Of a DNA stretch of 64,000 bases, positions 24,827 through 33,720 are shown one piece after another. The position numbers and the translations under genes are program-made. The stretch is from Sphingomonas yabuuchiae. Its GTDB lineage: Bacteria; Pseudomonadota; Alphaproteobacteria; Sphingomonadales; Sphingomonadaceae. Under the pieces are notes generated by a model, which did not search any database, was not told the origin of the DNA, and saw only the letters and a list, made by a program, of their open reading frames with translations. Numbering within the stretch: the stretch's first letter is position 1; every line of letters begins with the position of its first letter. The stretch lies in the NCBI RefSeq assembly GCF_001477495.1, contig NZ_LDTF01000036.1:27572-91571 (forward strand), read 5' to 3'.

Positions 24827-26071
24827 ATGGGATTCGGCATTCGCACCTTATGGGCCATCGTCGTTGTCGTGGTGGCCGCCGCCGTCGTATTCCTGACGGC
24901 AGGCCCCGCTCCCGCCATCATCGCGCTGGTCGGCGGAATCGCGGCCGCCCTGGTCGCCAGTGAGGGCGTACCGATCGAAGCCGAGGACGACCCCGCTGCC
25001 GAGGAGGGGCATACCGGCCTTTCCCCGCTGCTCGAAGAGGCGCTGGACGCGATCGTCGAGCCGGTGCTGCTGATTGAGGGCGGACGTGTGATCCTGGCCA
25101 ATCGCTCGGCACGTGGGTTGCTCGGCAAGCATATCGTCGGCGAGGATGCCCGCATCGCGATTCGCCACCCCGCCGCCGCCGAACGCCTGCTGGCCAAGGA
25201 AGGCGTGACCGACCCAGGTCATCCGATCTCGCTTGTCGGTCTCGGCTCGCTGGAACAGCGTTGGGAAATGCGCGTCGCCGATACCACCAGCGGCCAGCGT
25301 ATCGTCCACCTGATCGAGCAGACGGCGCATGACGCCGCCGAGCGGATGCGCGTCGATTTCGTGGCCAATGCCAGCCACGAACTGCGCACCCCCCTCGCCT
25401 CCATCCTGGGGTTCATCGAAACCCTGGGCGATGAAGCGGGCGAGGACGCTGAAATCCGCGCACGCTTCCTGAAGGTGATGTTCGACGAGGCACGGCGGAT
25501 GCAGCGGCTGGTCGAGGACCTGATCTCGCTCAGCCGGATCGAGGCGGACAAATATCGCCAGCCCGCCCAGCCCGTCGACATGGCCGAACTGGTCGACCAT
25601 GTCTGGGAGGAATTCCTCGACTCCGGCGCGCCACGCGCCGACGACATCGCTTGCGAACTTGGTGAAGACCTGCCGCCGATCGCCGGGGACCGGGCGCAAT
25701 TGTCGCAAATGCTGCACAATCTGATCGGCAATGCGATGAAATATGGAAAGGCGGAGACGCCGGTGCGCGTCAGACTGGATCGCGACGGCGCCATGCTGCG
25801 CCTGAGCGTAGCCGACCGGGGCGAAGGCATCGCCGCCAGCCATCTACCGCGCCTGACCGAACGTTTCTACCGCGTCGACTCGGGGCGTAGCCGCAGCATC
25901 GGCGGTACGGGCTTGGGCCTCGCCATCGTGAAGCACATCGTCGAGCGGCATCGCGGCAAGCTGGAAATCGCCAGCGAGGTCGGCGTGGGCACGACCGTAA
26001 CCGTGCGCCTGCCCGTGCTGAAGGCACCGGAAAAGAACGCTTTCGAGGGCGCTGTCACAAAACCACAATAA
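24827..26071 (+). CDS. phoR: Phosphate regulon sensor histidine kinase
   Basis: A 414-residue kinase with two N-terminal hydrophobic helices (about 8-43) and almost no periplasmic loop. A PAS-like region (about 65-160) follows, then HisKA (NASHELRTPLAS) and HATPase_c with N-box (NLIGNAMKYGK), G1 (ADRGEGI) and G2 (GGTGLGLAIVKH). The short input end fits PhoR, which reads phosphate status through the Pst transporter and PhoU rather than binding phosphate directly. The partner regulator PhoB is encoded at the other end of the pst cluster (31288). The stop codon lies inside the Pho-box candidate that drives pstS. Confidence 0.92.
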   Translation: MGFGIRTLWAIVVVVVAAAVVFLTAGPAPAIIALVGGIAAALVASEGVPIEAEDDPAAEEGHTGLSPLLEEALDAIVEPVLLIEGGRVILANRSARGLLGKHIVGEDARIAIRHPAAAERLLAKEGVTDPGHPISLVGLGSLEQRWEMRVADTTSGQRIVHLIEQTAHDAAERMRVDFVANASHELRTPLASILGFIETLGDEAGEDAEIRARFLKVMFDEARRMQRLVEDLISLSRIEADKYRQPAQPVDMAELVDHVWEEFLDSGAPRADDIACELGEDLPPIAGDRAQLSQMLHNLIGNAMKYGKAETPVRVRLDRDGAMLRLSVADRGEGIAASHLPRLTERFYRVDSGRSRSIGGTGLGLAIVKHIVERHRGKLEIASEVGVGTTVTVRLPVLKAPEKNAFEGAVTKPQ

Positions 26072-26080
26072 AAATGTCAC
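26052..26080 (+). promoter_or_regulatory. Pho-box candidate with three 7-bp repeats
   Basis: CTGTCAC (26052-26058), CCACAAT (26063-26069) and ATGTCAC (26074-26080) are spaced by exactly four A-rich bases each, giving the 11-bp period of PhoB binding sites. The outer repeats match the CTGTCAT consensus well and the middle one poorly. The site overlaps the phoR stop codon and lies 64 bp before the pstS start. Confidence 0.7.
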
Positions 26081-26143
26081 ACGGGAGTATGGCGAGCGTG
26101 GCAGCGCCGGTTCGCACCCGTTCCGGTGTTTCCAAGGATCTCG

Positions 26144-27190
26144 ATGCGTCTGCCCTGCCTTCTCGCCGCGATGTTCGCGCTGGCGGCCTGCCACGATCAG
26201 GCCAATGGCGGCGGCGCGGGCGTGCGGGAGCAGATCACCGCTGTCGGCTCGTCGACCGTCTATCCCTTCACCACGATCATCGCCGAGCGTTTCGTCGCGG
26301 CCGATCCCGATGCCAAGGCGCCGGTCATCGAGTCGACGGGTACGGGCGCGGGCATGAAGCTGTTCTGTGCGGGGATCGGGGCGGGTCATCCTGATCTGGA
26401 AGACGCGTCACGCCGCATGAAGGTCAGCGAATTTCGCGACTGCGCGGCGCACGGCGCGGGCGAACTGCTGGAAATCCAGGTCGGGATCGACGGCATCGCC
26501 TTTGCCGAATCCAAGCGCGGGCCTCACATGGCACTGACCACGGTCGACATCTACCGTGCACTGGCGGCGCATCCCGGTGGCAGGCCCAACGCCGCGCGCA
26601 CCTGGGCCGACGTCAATCCGGCGCTGCCTGCCATTCCGATCCAGGTCTATGGCCCGCCCGCGACCAGCGGCACGCGCGACGCTCTCGCCGAACTGATCCT
26701 GGCCAAGGGCTGCGATGCGGTCGAACCGGGCGCCCCTGCGCTGGCGGCCCGTGATCCCGAGGCGCATCGCCTGTTCTGCGAGCGCGTCCGCGAGGACGGC
26801 GCCTATATCGATGCGGGCGAGAACGACAATCTCATCGTCCAGAAGCTCCAGGCCAATCCCGACGCGCTGGGTGTCTTCGGCTATTCCTATCTCGAGGAGA
26901 ATCGCCAGACGGTCGACGGGGTGACGATCAATGGCGTCAAGCCGACCTATGACGCCATCGCCGCGGACCGTTACCCGGGATCGCGCCCCCTCTATGTCTA
27001 TGCCAAGAAGGCGCATCTCGACGCCATTCCGGGGCTTCGCGCTTTCCTGCGGCTTTATGCCGACAACTGGGGCAAGGGTGGGCCACTGGTGCGCCGGGGT
27101 CTGATCGCCTCGCCGGAGGCTGTCCAGGCCCGGTCGCGCGCCATCATCGCCCGCGAGATCACGCTCGATCCGGCGAGCCTGCCGTCGTGA
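26144..27190 (+). CDS. pstS: Phosphate ABC transporter substrate-binding lipoprotein
   Basis: A 348-residue periplasmic phosphate binder. The N-terminus is a lipoprotein signal (MRLPCLLAAMFALAAC, lipobox LAAC). Phosphate-binding segments include AVGSSTVYPF near the start, STGTGAGMK, and GPPATSGTRDAL in the middle. ATG 26144 was chosen over ATG 26126 because AAGGA lies six bases upstream and the signal then has normal length. Its stop overlaps the GTG of pstC, starting a chain of overlapping pst genes. It is probably induced by PhoB through the box at 26052-26080. Confidence 0.93.
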   Translation: MRLPCLLAAMFALAACHDQANGGGAGVREQITAVGSSTVYPFTTIIAERFVAADPDAKAPVIESTGTGAGMKLFCAGIGAGHPDLEDASRRMKVSEFRDCAAHGAGELLEIQVGIDGIAFAESKRGPHMALTTVDIYRALAAHPGGRPNAARTWADVNPALPAIPIQVYGPPATSGTRDALAELILAKGCDAVEPGAPALAARDPEAHRLFCERVREDGAYIDAGENDNLIVQKLQANPDALGVFGYSYLEENRQTVDGVTINGVKPTYDAIAADRYPGSRPLYVYAKKAHLDAIPGLRAFLRLYADNWGKGGPLVRRGLIASPEAVQARSRAIIAREITLDPASLPS

Positions 27191-28563
27191 ACGGCGTCGT
27201 TCTTCTGATCCTGACGGTCGGGCTGGGCATCATCGCCTGGGCCTCGACACGGATGCATGCGCTCGGCTTCCGACGCCGCGTGGGAACGCGTGCCAGTTCG
27301 CTGCCCCATCATTATGGATGGTATGTCGCGCTGTGGACGGCAGCGCCGCCGCTGATCTTCCTCGCCATCTGGGCCGCGACGTCCCCCGCGCTCGTCACCG
27401 ACATGGTGGTCCACACGCCAGCCGCCGTGCAGCTTCCCCCGCCCGGTTTCGAGCGGGCGGCCATCCTCTCGGAGGCACGATCGCTCGCGGCGGGACAGGC
27501 GCATGGCGCCTTCCATGCGCTGTCACGAACGCTTGCCCCCGCCTATGACGCCGCCCAGACCCGGATCGACTGGATCGCCACGGCGATCGTCCTGCTGCTG
27601 GCACTGGCGGGCGGCGCCTATGCCTATCTCCACATTCGTCCGGACTTCTCGGCACGCACCCGGATCGAGCGCGTCGTGCTCGGGCTTCTGCTGGGCGCGT
27701 CGCTGATCGCGATCCTGACCACCGCCGGGATCGTCGCCTCCCTGCTATATGAGGCCGGGCGCTTTTTCTCGGTGGTGCCGGTCACCGATTTCCTGCTTGG
27801 GACGCATTGGAGCCCCCAGTCGATCGACCCGCGCAATCCGGGCGCGTCGCTGGGTGCGGTGCCTTTGTTCTGGGGCACCTTCTTCATCGGGGCGGTGATC
27901 GCCATGGCGGTCGCCATCCCGTTCGGGCTCATGAGCGCCATCTATCTGACCCAATATGCCGCGCCGCGCGCGCGCCGGATCATGAAGCCGGTCCTGGAGG
28001 TGCTCGCGGGTATCCCGACCGTCGTCTATGGCTATTTCGCCGCGCTGACCGTCGCCCCCGCCGTCCGCCAATTCGCGGTTTCGATCGGCATCCATTGGGC
28101 GTCGTCCGAGAGCGCCCTGGCGGCGGGGCTGGTCATGGGAGTGATGATCATCCCCTTCGTCTCGTCCATGGCCGATGACAGCCTGGCCGCCGTGCCCAGC
28201 TCGATGCGGGACGGCAGCCTGGCGATGGGGGCCACGCCGTCCGAGACGATCACCCGCGTCATGCTGCCCGCCGCGCTGCCCGGCGTGGTCGGCGGCGTCC
28301 TGCTGGCGGTCAGCCGCGCGATCGGCGAGACGATGATCGTCGTCATGGCCGCCAGCGGCGTCGCCACGCTGACCGCCAACCCCTTTGCCAGCACGACGAC
28401 GGTCACACGCCAGATCGTCGACCTCCTGACCGGAGAGGCCGAGTTCGACAGCCCCAAGACGCTGGCGGCCTTTGCCCTCGGCCTGACGCTCTTCCTCATC
28501 ACGCTGCTGCTCAACATCGTCGCGCTGAACGTGGTGAAGCGGTATCGGGAAACCTATGAATAA
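27187..28563 (+). CDS. pstC: Phosphate ABC transporter permease PstC
   Basis: A 458-residue inner-membrane permease with about eight hydrophobic segments. The N-terminal 150 residues add extra helices and a long loop before the standard domain, which begins near VVPVTDFLLGTHW. The cytoplasmic coupling loop (DGSLAMGATPSETITRVMLPAALPGVVGG) is the EAA motif that meets PstB. GTG 27187 overlaps the pstS stop by four bases. It is longer than the enterobacterial form (about 320 residues), as is common in Alphaproteobacteria. It pairs with PstA to form the channel. Confidence 0.95.
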   Translation: MNGVVLLILTVGLGIIAWASTRMHALGFRRRVGTRASSLPHHYGWYVALWTAAPPLIFLAIWAATSPALVTDMVVHTPAAVQLPPPGFERAAILSEARSLAAGQAHGAFHALSRTLAPAYDAAQTRIDWIATAIVLLLALAGGAYAYLHIRPDFSARTRIERVVLGLLLGASLIAILTTAGIVASLLYEAGRFFSVVPVTDFLLGTHWSPQSIDPRNPGASLGAVPLFWGTFFIGAVIAMAVAIPFGLMSAIYLTQYAAPRARRIMKPVLEVLAGIPTVVYGYFAALTVAPAVRQFAVSIGIHWASSESALAAGLVMGVMIIPFVSSMADDSLAAVPSSMRDGSLAMGATPSETITRVMLPAALPGVVGGVLLAVSRAIGETMIVVMAASGVATLTANPFASTTTVTRQIVDLLTGEAEFDSPKTLAAFALGLTLFLITLLLNIVALNVVKRYRETYE

Positions 28564-29821
28564 TCCGCCCTCCCAGCCTCTGGCCACGGGGTGGAGCAGC
28601 CCCGCCATGGCCCGTCGCCTGCGTCGGCGCTATGCCGCCGAGCGTCGCTTCCGGCGGCTGGGCGCGGCGGCCGTCGCCTTGTCCGCAGCGTTCCTCGCAT
28701 TCCTGCTGATCACCATGTTGGCGCAGGGGATACGCGGCTTCACCGAGACGCGGGTGGCCATGCCGGTGAACCTCGCCGCTGCCGAATTGCCGATCGAACC
28801 TGCCCGCCTGAAGGCGCGCGGGGCCGATCTGGCGCTGGCCGGAGCCGGGCTGGAGGATGCGGTGAATAGTGCCGCGACGACCACCTTCGGCTCGATGGGG
28901 ACGGACCTTCTGTCGCCCGGCGCCTGGATCGTCGTGCGCGACGCGATCAAGGCCGACCCTGGCCTGCTTCATCGCACCACCCGCTTCGAACTGCCGATCG
29001 CCAGCCGCTACGACGTGGCCGCCAAGGGTGTCGGGACACCCGAGGCCGAGCGCGTCGTCGCAGGGTTGCAGGCGCGCGGTGTCCTGTCGACGGGTTGGGA
29101 CATGGGCTTCCTGTCCGACGCCGATGCCACCGACCCGACGCGGGTCGGTATCTGGGGCGCGGCGAAGGGCTCTCTGCTGACGATGGTCGTCACGCTGGCG
29201 CTGGCCTTCCCCATCGGCGTTCTGGCCGCCCTCTATCTCGAAGAAATCGCACCCAAGAACCGCTGGACCGACATGATCGAGGTTTCGATCAACAATCTGG
29301 CGGCGGTCCCCTCGATCATCTTCGGGCTTTTGGGATTGGCGGTGTTCCTCGGTACTTTCGGCCTGCCGCGCTCCGCCCCGCTGGTCGGCGGCCTGACGCT
29401 CGCGCTGATGACCATGCCGGTCATCGTCATCGCGGGGCGCAACGCGATCAAGGCGGTTCCGCCGTCGATCCGCGATGCGGCACTGGCGGTGGGTGCTTCG
29501 CGGGTGCAGGTGATCTTTCACCATGTCCTGCCACTCGCCTTGCCCGGCATCCTGACCGGCACGATCATCGGCATGGCACGTGCGCTAGGCGAGACCGCGC
29601 CGCTGCTGATGATCGGCATGCGCGCCTTCATCGCCGCGCCGCCACGCGGGCTGACCGATCCGGCGACTGTCCTACCGGTCCAGATTTTCCTGTGGTCGGA
29701 TCAGGTCGACCGGGGCTTCATCGAAAAGACGTCGGCCGCGATCATTGTCCTGCTCGTCTTCCTGCTCGCGATGAACGGGCTGGCTATCTATCTCCGCAAT
29801 CGGTTCGAGACACGCTGGTGA
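28556..29821 (+). CDS. pstA: Phosphate ABC transporter permease PstA
   Basis: A 421-residue permease overlapping pstC by eight bases. An N-terminal extension of about 190 residues, with one helix ([19 protein letters not shown]) and a periplasmic region, precedes the standard five- to six-helix transport domain. This is the DUF3333-type arrangement of alphaproteobacterial PstA. The EAA-type loop is [20 protein letters not shown]. Its stop codon TGA overlaps the GTG start of pstB. Confidence 0.94.
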   Translation: MNNPPSQPLATGWSSPAMARRLRRRYAAERRFRRLGAAAVALSAAFLAFLLITMLAQGIRGFTETRVAMPVNLAAAELPIEPARLKARGADLALAGAGLEDAVNSAATTTFGSMGTDLLSPGAWIVVRDAIKADPGLLHRTTRFELPIASRYDVAAKGVGTPEAERVVAGLQARGVLSTGWDMGFLSDADATDPTRVGIWGAAKGSLLTMVVTLALAFPIGVLAALYLEEIAPKNRWTDMIEVSINNLAAVPSIIFGLLGLAVFLGTFGLPRSAPLVGGLTLALMTMPVIVIAGRNAIKAVPPSIRDAALAVGASRVQVIFHHVLPLALPGILTGTIIGMARALGETAPLLMIGMRAFIAAPPRGLTDPATVLPVQIFLWSDQVDRGFIEKTSAAIIVLLVFLLAMNGLAIYLRNRFETRW

Positions 29822-30579
29822 ATACCCCGAAGATAACCGCGCGCAACGTCAGCGTGTCCTATGCCGAAAAGCAGGCGATCCATGACATCTCGATCGATGT
29901 CGACATGGATCACGTCATCGCGTTCATCGGCCCGTCGGGCTGCGGGAAATCGACCTTCCTGCGGACGCTCAACCGCATGAACGACACCATCCCCTCGGCG
30001 CTGGTCTCGGGTGACGTGCGCTTGGACGGGCAGGACATCTATGCGCCCGAAATGGACGTGGTGCAGCTGCGCGCGCGCGTCGGCATGGTGTTCCAGAAGC
30101 CCAACCCTTTCCCCAAGTCGATCTATGAAAACGTCGCCTATGGGCCGCGCATCCACGGCTTGGCGACCTCGCGATGCGAGATGGACGCCATCGTCGAGCG
30201 CTCGCTGACCCGGGCGGGCCTGTGGAACGAGGTCAAGGATCGCCTGTCGGAAAGCGGCACCGCACTATCGGGCGGCCAGCAGCAGCGGCTGTGCATCGCC
30301 CGTGCCATCGCCGTCGATCCCGAAGTCATCCTGATGGACGAGCCGTGCAGCGCACTCGATCCGATCGCGACCGCGCGTATCGAGGAGCTGATCCACGACC
30401 TGCGCGGCCGCTACGCCATCGCGATCGTCACCCACAATATGCAGCAGGCCGCCCGCGTCTCGCAGCGTACCGCCTTTTTCCACCTTGGCACTTTGGTCGA
30501 GTACGGCAAGACGTCCGACATCTTCACGAACCCGAAGGAAGAACGGACGAAGGACTATATTACCGGCCGTTACGGCTGA
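29818..30579 (+). CDS. pstB: Phosphate ABC transporter ATP-binding protein
   Basis: A 253-residue ABC ATPase. Walker A is [16 protein letters not shown], the signature is [14 protein letters not shown] and Walker B is [24 protein letters not shown] is a PstB hallmark. Start is GTG 29818, overlapping the pstA stop; the longer open frame upstream is the shadow of pstA. It powers phosphate uptake through PstCA. It also takes part, with PhoU, in signalling phosphate sufficiency to PhoR. Confidence 0.97.
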   Translation: MNTPKITARNVSVSYAEKQAIHDISIDVDMDHVIAFIGPSGCGKSTFLRTLNRMNDTIPSALVSGDVRLDGQDIYAPEMDVVQLRARVGMVFQKPNPFPKSIYENVAYGPRIHGLATSRCEMDAIVERSLTRAGLWNEVKDRLSESGTALSGGQQQRLCIARAIAVDPEVILMDEPCSALDPIATARIEELIHDLRGRYAIAIVTHNMQQAARVSQRTAFFHLGTLVEYGKTSDIFTNPKEERTKDYITGRYG

Positions 30580-30590
30580 GGACGAGGATC

Positions 30591-31274
30591 ATGGACCACA
30601 CCGTAAAAGCCTTTGACAACGATATCGGCCGCCTGCGCGGGCTGATCAGCCAGATGGGCGGATTGGCCGAGGAGGCGATCGCCAATGCCATCAAGGCGCT
30701 GCAACGCTCCGACCTGGAACTGGCGCGCAAGGTGCGCGAGGACGACAAGGCGATCGATCTGATCGAGGCGGAGGTCGAGCGGCTGGCGGTGCGGACGATC
30801 GCGCTCCGGGCGCCGATGGCGAACGATCTGCGCGAGGTGGTCGCGGCGCTCAAGATCGCCAGCGTCGTCGAGCGTATCGGCGACTATGCCAAGAACATCG
30901 CCAAGCGCGTTCCGATGATCGAGAGCGAGGACCGGATCGAACCCGTCTCGATCCTGCCCGCCATGGCCAAGATCGCGTCCGCAATGGTGCATGACGTGCT
31001 CGACGCCTTTGCCGCGCGCGATGCCGAGGCGGCGATCCGGGTCCGCGACAGCGATAACGCGCTCGACGATTTCTACGATTCCATCTTCCGCACGCTCGTC
31101 ACCCATATGGTCGAGAATCCCAAGACGATCGGACAGGTCGCGCACCTGCTGTTCATCGCCAAGAATCTCGAACGGATCGGTGACCATGCGACCAACGTCG
31201 CGGAAATGGTCTATTTCGCCGCCACCGGTACCCAGATGGGTGAGCGGGACCGCGGCGGCACATGGCCTTCTTGA
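30591..31274 (+). CDS. phoU: Phosphate signalling protein PhoU
   Basis: A 227-residue all-helical protein made of two PhoU repeats. Metal-binding signatures of the type E-x-x-x-D are seen in each half (for example VRDSDNALDDFYDSI and the first-repeat equivalent VREDDKAIDLIEAE). It damps PhoR when phosphate is abundant and controls Pst activity. ATG 30591 has GAGG nine bases upstream, eleven bases after the pstB stop. It is followed 13 bases later by phoB. Confidence 0.95.
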   Translation: MDHTVKAFDNDIGRLRGLISQMGGLAEEAIANAIKALQRSDLELARKVREDDKAIDLIEAEVERLAVRTIALRAPMANDLREVVAALKIASVVERIGDYAKNIAKRVPMIESEDRIEPVSILPAMAKIASAMVHDVLDAFAARDAEAAIRVRDSDNALDDFYDSIFRTLVTHMVENPKTIGQVAHLLFIAKNLERIGDHATNVAEMVYFAATGTQMGERDRGGTWPS

Positions 31275-31287
31275 GGGAACAGGCACG

Positions 31288-31980
31288 ATGGCACGGGTAA
31301 AGATGTTGCTGGTCGAGGACGACGCCGCGCTGGCGGAACTGCTCGTCTTCCATTTCAAGCGCGAAGATTTCGACGTCACCCATACGGTCGACGGCGAGGA
31401 GGCGCTGCTGCTGGCGCGGGAGAGCACGCCCGACATCGTCCTGCTCGACTGGATGGTCGAGGGGATTTCGGGGATCGAGGTCTGCCGCCGCCTGCGTCGC
31501 TCGGCCGAGACTGCGAACGTGCCGATCATCATGCTGACCGCGCGTGGCGAGGAAGAAGACCGGGTGCGCGGGCTGGAGACGGGCGCGGACGATTACGTCA
31601 CCAAGCCCTTCTCCCCGCGCGAACTGGTCGCACGTGTCGGCGCGGTGCTGCGCCGCGTCCGTCCCGCCCTCGCAGGCGAGGCGCTGACCTATGCCGATAT
31701 CGAGATGGACACGGTCGGCCACAAGGTTCGTCGCGCGGGCGAAGTCGTCTCGCTCGGGCCGACCGAATTCCGCCTGCTCAAGCATTTCCTGGAGCATCCC
31801 GGCTGGGTCTTCTCGCGTGAGCGGCTGCTCGATGCGGTGTGGGGGCATGATTCGGATATCGAGAGCCGGACGGTCGATGTGCATATCCGTCGCCTGCGCA
31901 AGGCGATCAACATCGGCGACCGCCCCGACATCATCCGGACCGTGCGTTCGGCGGGCTATTCGCTCGACGCGGGGGGCTGA
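31288..31980 (+). CDS. phoB: Phosphate regulon response regulator
   Basis: A 230-residue OmpR/PhoB-type regulator. The receiver has LLVEDDAAL, the phosphoacceptor Asp in DIVLLDWMVEG, and conserved Thr and Lys (MLTARGEEED, YVTKPFSPREL). The winged-helix domain contains GPTEFRLLKHFLEHPGWVFSRERLLDAVWG and the recognition helix RTVDVHIRRLRKAI. It activates Pho genes, probably including pstS through 26052-26080. It is the last gene of the cluster, and its sensor gene phoR is the first. Confidence 0.96.
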   Translation: MARVKMLLVEDDAALAELLVFHFKREDFDVTHTVDGEEALLLARESTPDIVLLDWMVEGISGIEVCRRLRRSAETANVPIIMLTARGEEEDRVRGLETGADDYVTKPFSPRELVARVGAVLRRVRPALAGEALTYADIEMDTVGHKVRRAGEVVSLGPTEFRLLKHFLEHPGWVFSRERLLDAVWGHDSDIESRTVDVHIRRLRKAINIGDRPDIIRTVRSAGYSLDAGG

Positions 31981-32034
31981 GCCAAGCCTCTGAAATTCCT
32001 GTTAGGATCGGGTCGCAGGCGAAACGATGGAGCC

Positions 32035-32076
32035 AAGTGCGGCATGGGACGTTCTGCCCCACGCGCTAACGCACTT
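32035..32076 (+). other. Hairpin between phoB and the secreted-protein gene
   Basis: AAGTGCG (32035-32041) pairs with CGCACTT (32070-32076) around a smaller TGGG/CCCA stem. It could end the phoB transcript or form part of the 5' leader of the gene at 32100. No T-tract follows. Confidence 0.3.
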
Positions 32077-32099
32077 GCGCTTCTGAACAGGAGATTCGC

Positions 32100-32477
32100 A
32101 TGAAGCTCGTTTTTCTGGCCGCCACCGCACTGATGGCGGCGCCCGCTATCGCCCAGCAGACCCAGACCGACACCACCGCCCAGGCGGGGATGCAGGCTGG
32201 CGCGTCGGCCCAAACCGACACGACCACGACGCAGACCCAAACCGACACGTCCGGTTCGATGCAGGCCAATGCCGCCGCCACCGCCGGTACGATGACCGCC
32301 GGTGGCTATCAGCCCGCCCAGCCGCCGATGGCATCGCAGCCCGCACCCGGTGCGCCGGTCGTATTCCAGCAGGCGCCCAGCCCGTCGCAGGCCTATCCGG
32401 CCCCGGCGCCGCTGAAGAGCTATCCGATATGCAAGAAAGGTCAGTATGACCAATGCCGTCAGCGTGGCGGCAAATAA
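32100..32477 (+). CDS. Secreted Thr/Gln/Ala-rich low-complexity protein
   Basis: A 125-residue protein with a clear Sec signal peptide (MKLVFLAATALMAAPAIAQ, cut after AIA). The mature part is low in complexity: repeated QTDTT/QTQTDT units, then Ala/Met-rich, then a Pro-rich stretch. It closes in a short Cys-containing basic tail (YPICKKGQYDQCRQRGGK) that may form a disulfide. No family was recognised. AGGAGA lies upstream of ATG 32100, and a terminator follows (32505-32537). It is probably periplasmic or cell-surface. Confidence 0.75.
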   Translation: MKLVFLAATALMAAPAIAQQTQTDTTAQAGMQAGASAQTDTTTTQTQTDTSGSMQANAAATAGTMTAGGYQPAQPPMASQPAPGAPVVFQQAPSPSQAYPAPAPLKSYPICKKGQYDQCRQRGGK

Positions 32478-32504
32478 ACAGCCCATCACCCGGCTGTGAA
32501 AATG

Positions 32505-32537
32505 GCGCCGGTTCCCAACATGGGGGCCGGCGCTTTT
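32505..32537 (+). terminator. Rho-independent terminator
   Basis: GCGCCGG (32505-32511) pairs with CCGGCGC (32527-32533), extended inward by CCC/GGG pairing, and is followed by TTTT (32534-32537). It lies 28 bases after the secreted-protein stop and just before the convergent DUF2794 gene. Confidence 0.75.
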
Positions 32538-32550
32538 CCTTGGGGAGCGG

Positions 32551-32883
32551 TTATTCCTCGACCAGTTTCATCAGTCGCCGCTCGACCGGGGCCAGAACCG
32601 GACCCAGTTCATGCCCGCGCTTCAGTACCGCCCCGCCCTCGCCGATCAGTGCCCACATGCCTTGCCGGTTGCGTAGCGCGGGACGCTTCTCGATTCGGAA
32701 TTCGGGACGCTCGGCCGCGCGGCGAAAGGCGGAGAAGATCGCCGCATCGCGTCCCATATCCATCGCGTAGTCGCGCCAGTGCCCGGCGGCGACCATCCGG
32801 CCATAGAGGTCGAGGATACGGGTCAGCTCCGCGCGGTCGAACCCCACCTGCCCCGCCGCCTTGGGAAAGGGTACGACCCCCAT
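32551..32883 (-). CDS. DUF2794 family protein
   Basis: A 110-residue protein of the alphaproteobacterial DUF2794 family, recognised by VGFDRAELTRILDLYGRMVAAGHWRDYAMD split over its first half and by FSAFRRAAERPEFRIEKRP. Length matches the family. Function is unknown. ATG 32883 overlaps the stop of the upstream cysE (TGATG). The longer frame to 33267 is the shadow of cysE. Confidence 0.88.
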   Translation of the reverse strand: MGVVPFPKAAGQVGFDRAELTRILDLYGRMVAAGHWRDYAMDMGRDAAIFSAFRRAAERPEFRIEKRPALRNRQGMWALIGEGGAVLKRGHELGPVLAPVERRLMKLVEE

Positions 32884-33566
32884 CAGGCCCGGTCGCGCTC
32901 TTCGCCCTGCTCGGCCAGCACCGCGTCCAGCCGCCGCCGCATCGTCTCCAGCTCGCAACGGAGCATTTCGATCTTCTGGGTCTGGGGATCGAACATCTCG
33001 GAACACGGCGTGCCGTAGGGAACGAAGCGCTTCTCCGGCGCCGCCCCGCCCTCGACGATCGTCGGGCGAGCCGGAATGCCGACCATCACCGCCCCCTCGG
33101 GCACGTCGCGGGTGACCACCGCGTTCGCGCCGACCCGCGCGCGCGGACCGACGATGATCGGACCCAGTACCTGCGCGCCGGATCCTACGATGGCGCCGTC
33201 CATCAGGGTCGGATGCCGCTTGCCCGCCACGCCATTGTCCGGGCTGGTGCCGCCCAGGGTCACGCACTGATAGATGGTGACGTCGTCACCGATCTCCGCC
33301 GTCTCGCCGATGACGACGAAGCCGTGGTCGATGAAGAAGTTGCGGCCGATCTTGGCACCGGGGTGAATATCGATCGCGGTCAGGAAGCGGGTGAAGTGAT
33401 TGACCAGCCGCGCGAGGAAGAAGGCTCGCGACTTATACAGCCGATGCGCGACCCGGTGCCCGGCCAGCGCCCAGACGCCGGGGTACAGCAAAATCTCCGC
33501 ACGCGAATGCGGAGCGGGATCGCGAGCCCGGATCGAATCGAGATAAGCGGCCAATCGGCTCGGCAT
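32883..33566 (-). CDS. cysE: Serine O-acetyltransferase
   Basis: A 227-residue hexapeptide acyltransferase that makes O-acetylserine, the carbon skeleton for cysteine. The N-terminal helices (SRAEILLYPGVWALAGHRVAHRLY) precede the beta-helix, which contains DIHPGAKIGRNFFIDHGFVVIGE and VTLGGT, the catalytic and substrate-binding segments of CysE. ATG 33566 was chosen because GGGGA lies seven bases upstream; ATG 33572 is also possible. It is divergent from a TauE-like sulfur-anion exporter and co-transcribed with DUF2794. Confidence 0.93.
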   Translation of the reverse strand: MPSRLAAYLDSIRARDPAPHSRAEILLYPGVWALAGHRVAHRLYKSRAFFLARLVNHFTRFLTAIDIHPGAKIGRNFFIDHGFVVIGETAEIGDDVTIYQCVTLGGTSPDNGVAGKRHPTLMDGAIVGSGAQVLGPIIVGPRARVGANAVVTRDVPEGAVMVGIPARPTIVEGGAAPEKRFVPYGTPCSEMFDPQTQKIEMLRCELETMRRRLDAVLAEQGEERDRA

Positions 33567-33720
33567 GAGCATGTCCCCAGATGCGATACGCGCATTTAGG
33601 CATAGGCCCGGCCAAAATCCAGATCGACCCATTCTCGCTTGGGTTCGGGCAAACTCTATCGCGGTTGCAGCGTTGCCTGCGAAACGGCATGGCCGCCGGT
33701 CATAAAGCACAGGAGACATG

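Noticed and set aside
29095..29817. Long extension of the pstB frame upstream
   Set aside because: It lies within pstA in another frame; the PstB family begins at GTG 29818.
32223..32250. CRISPR-like short repeats in the secreted-protein gene
   Set aside because: The repeated ACC/CAG triplets encode the Thr/Gln repeats of the protein and lack regular spacers.
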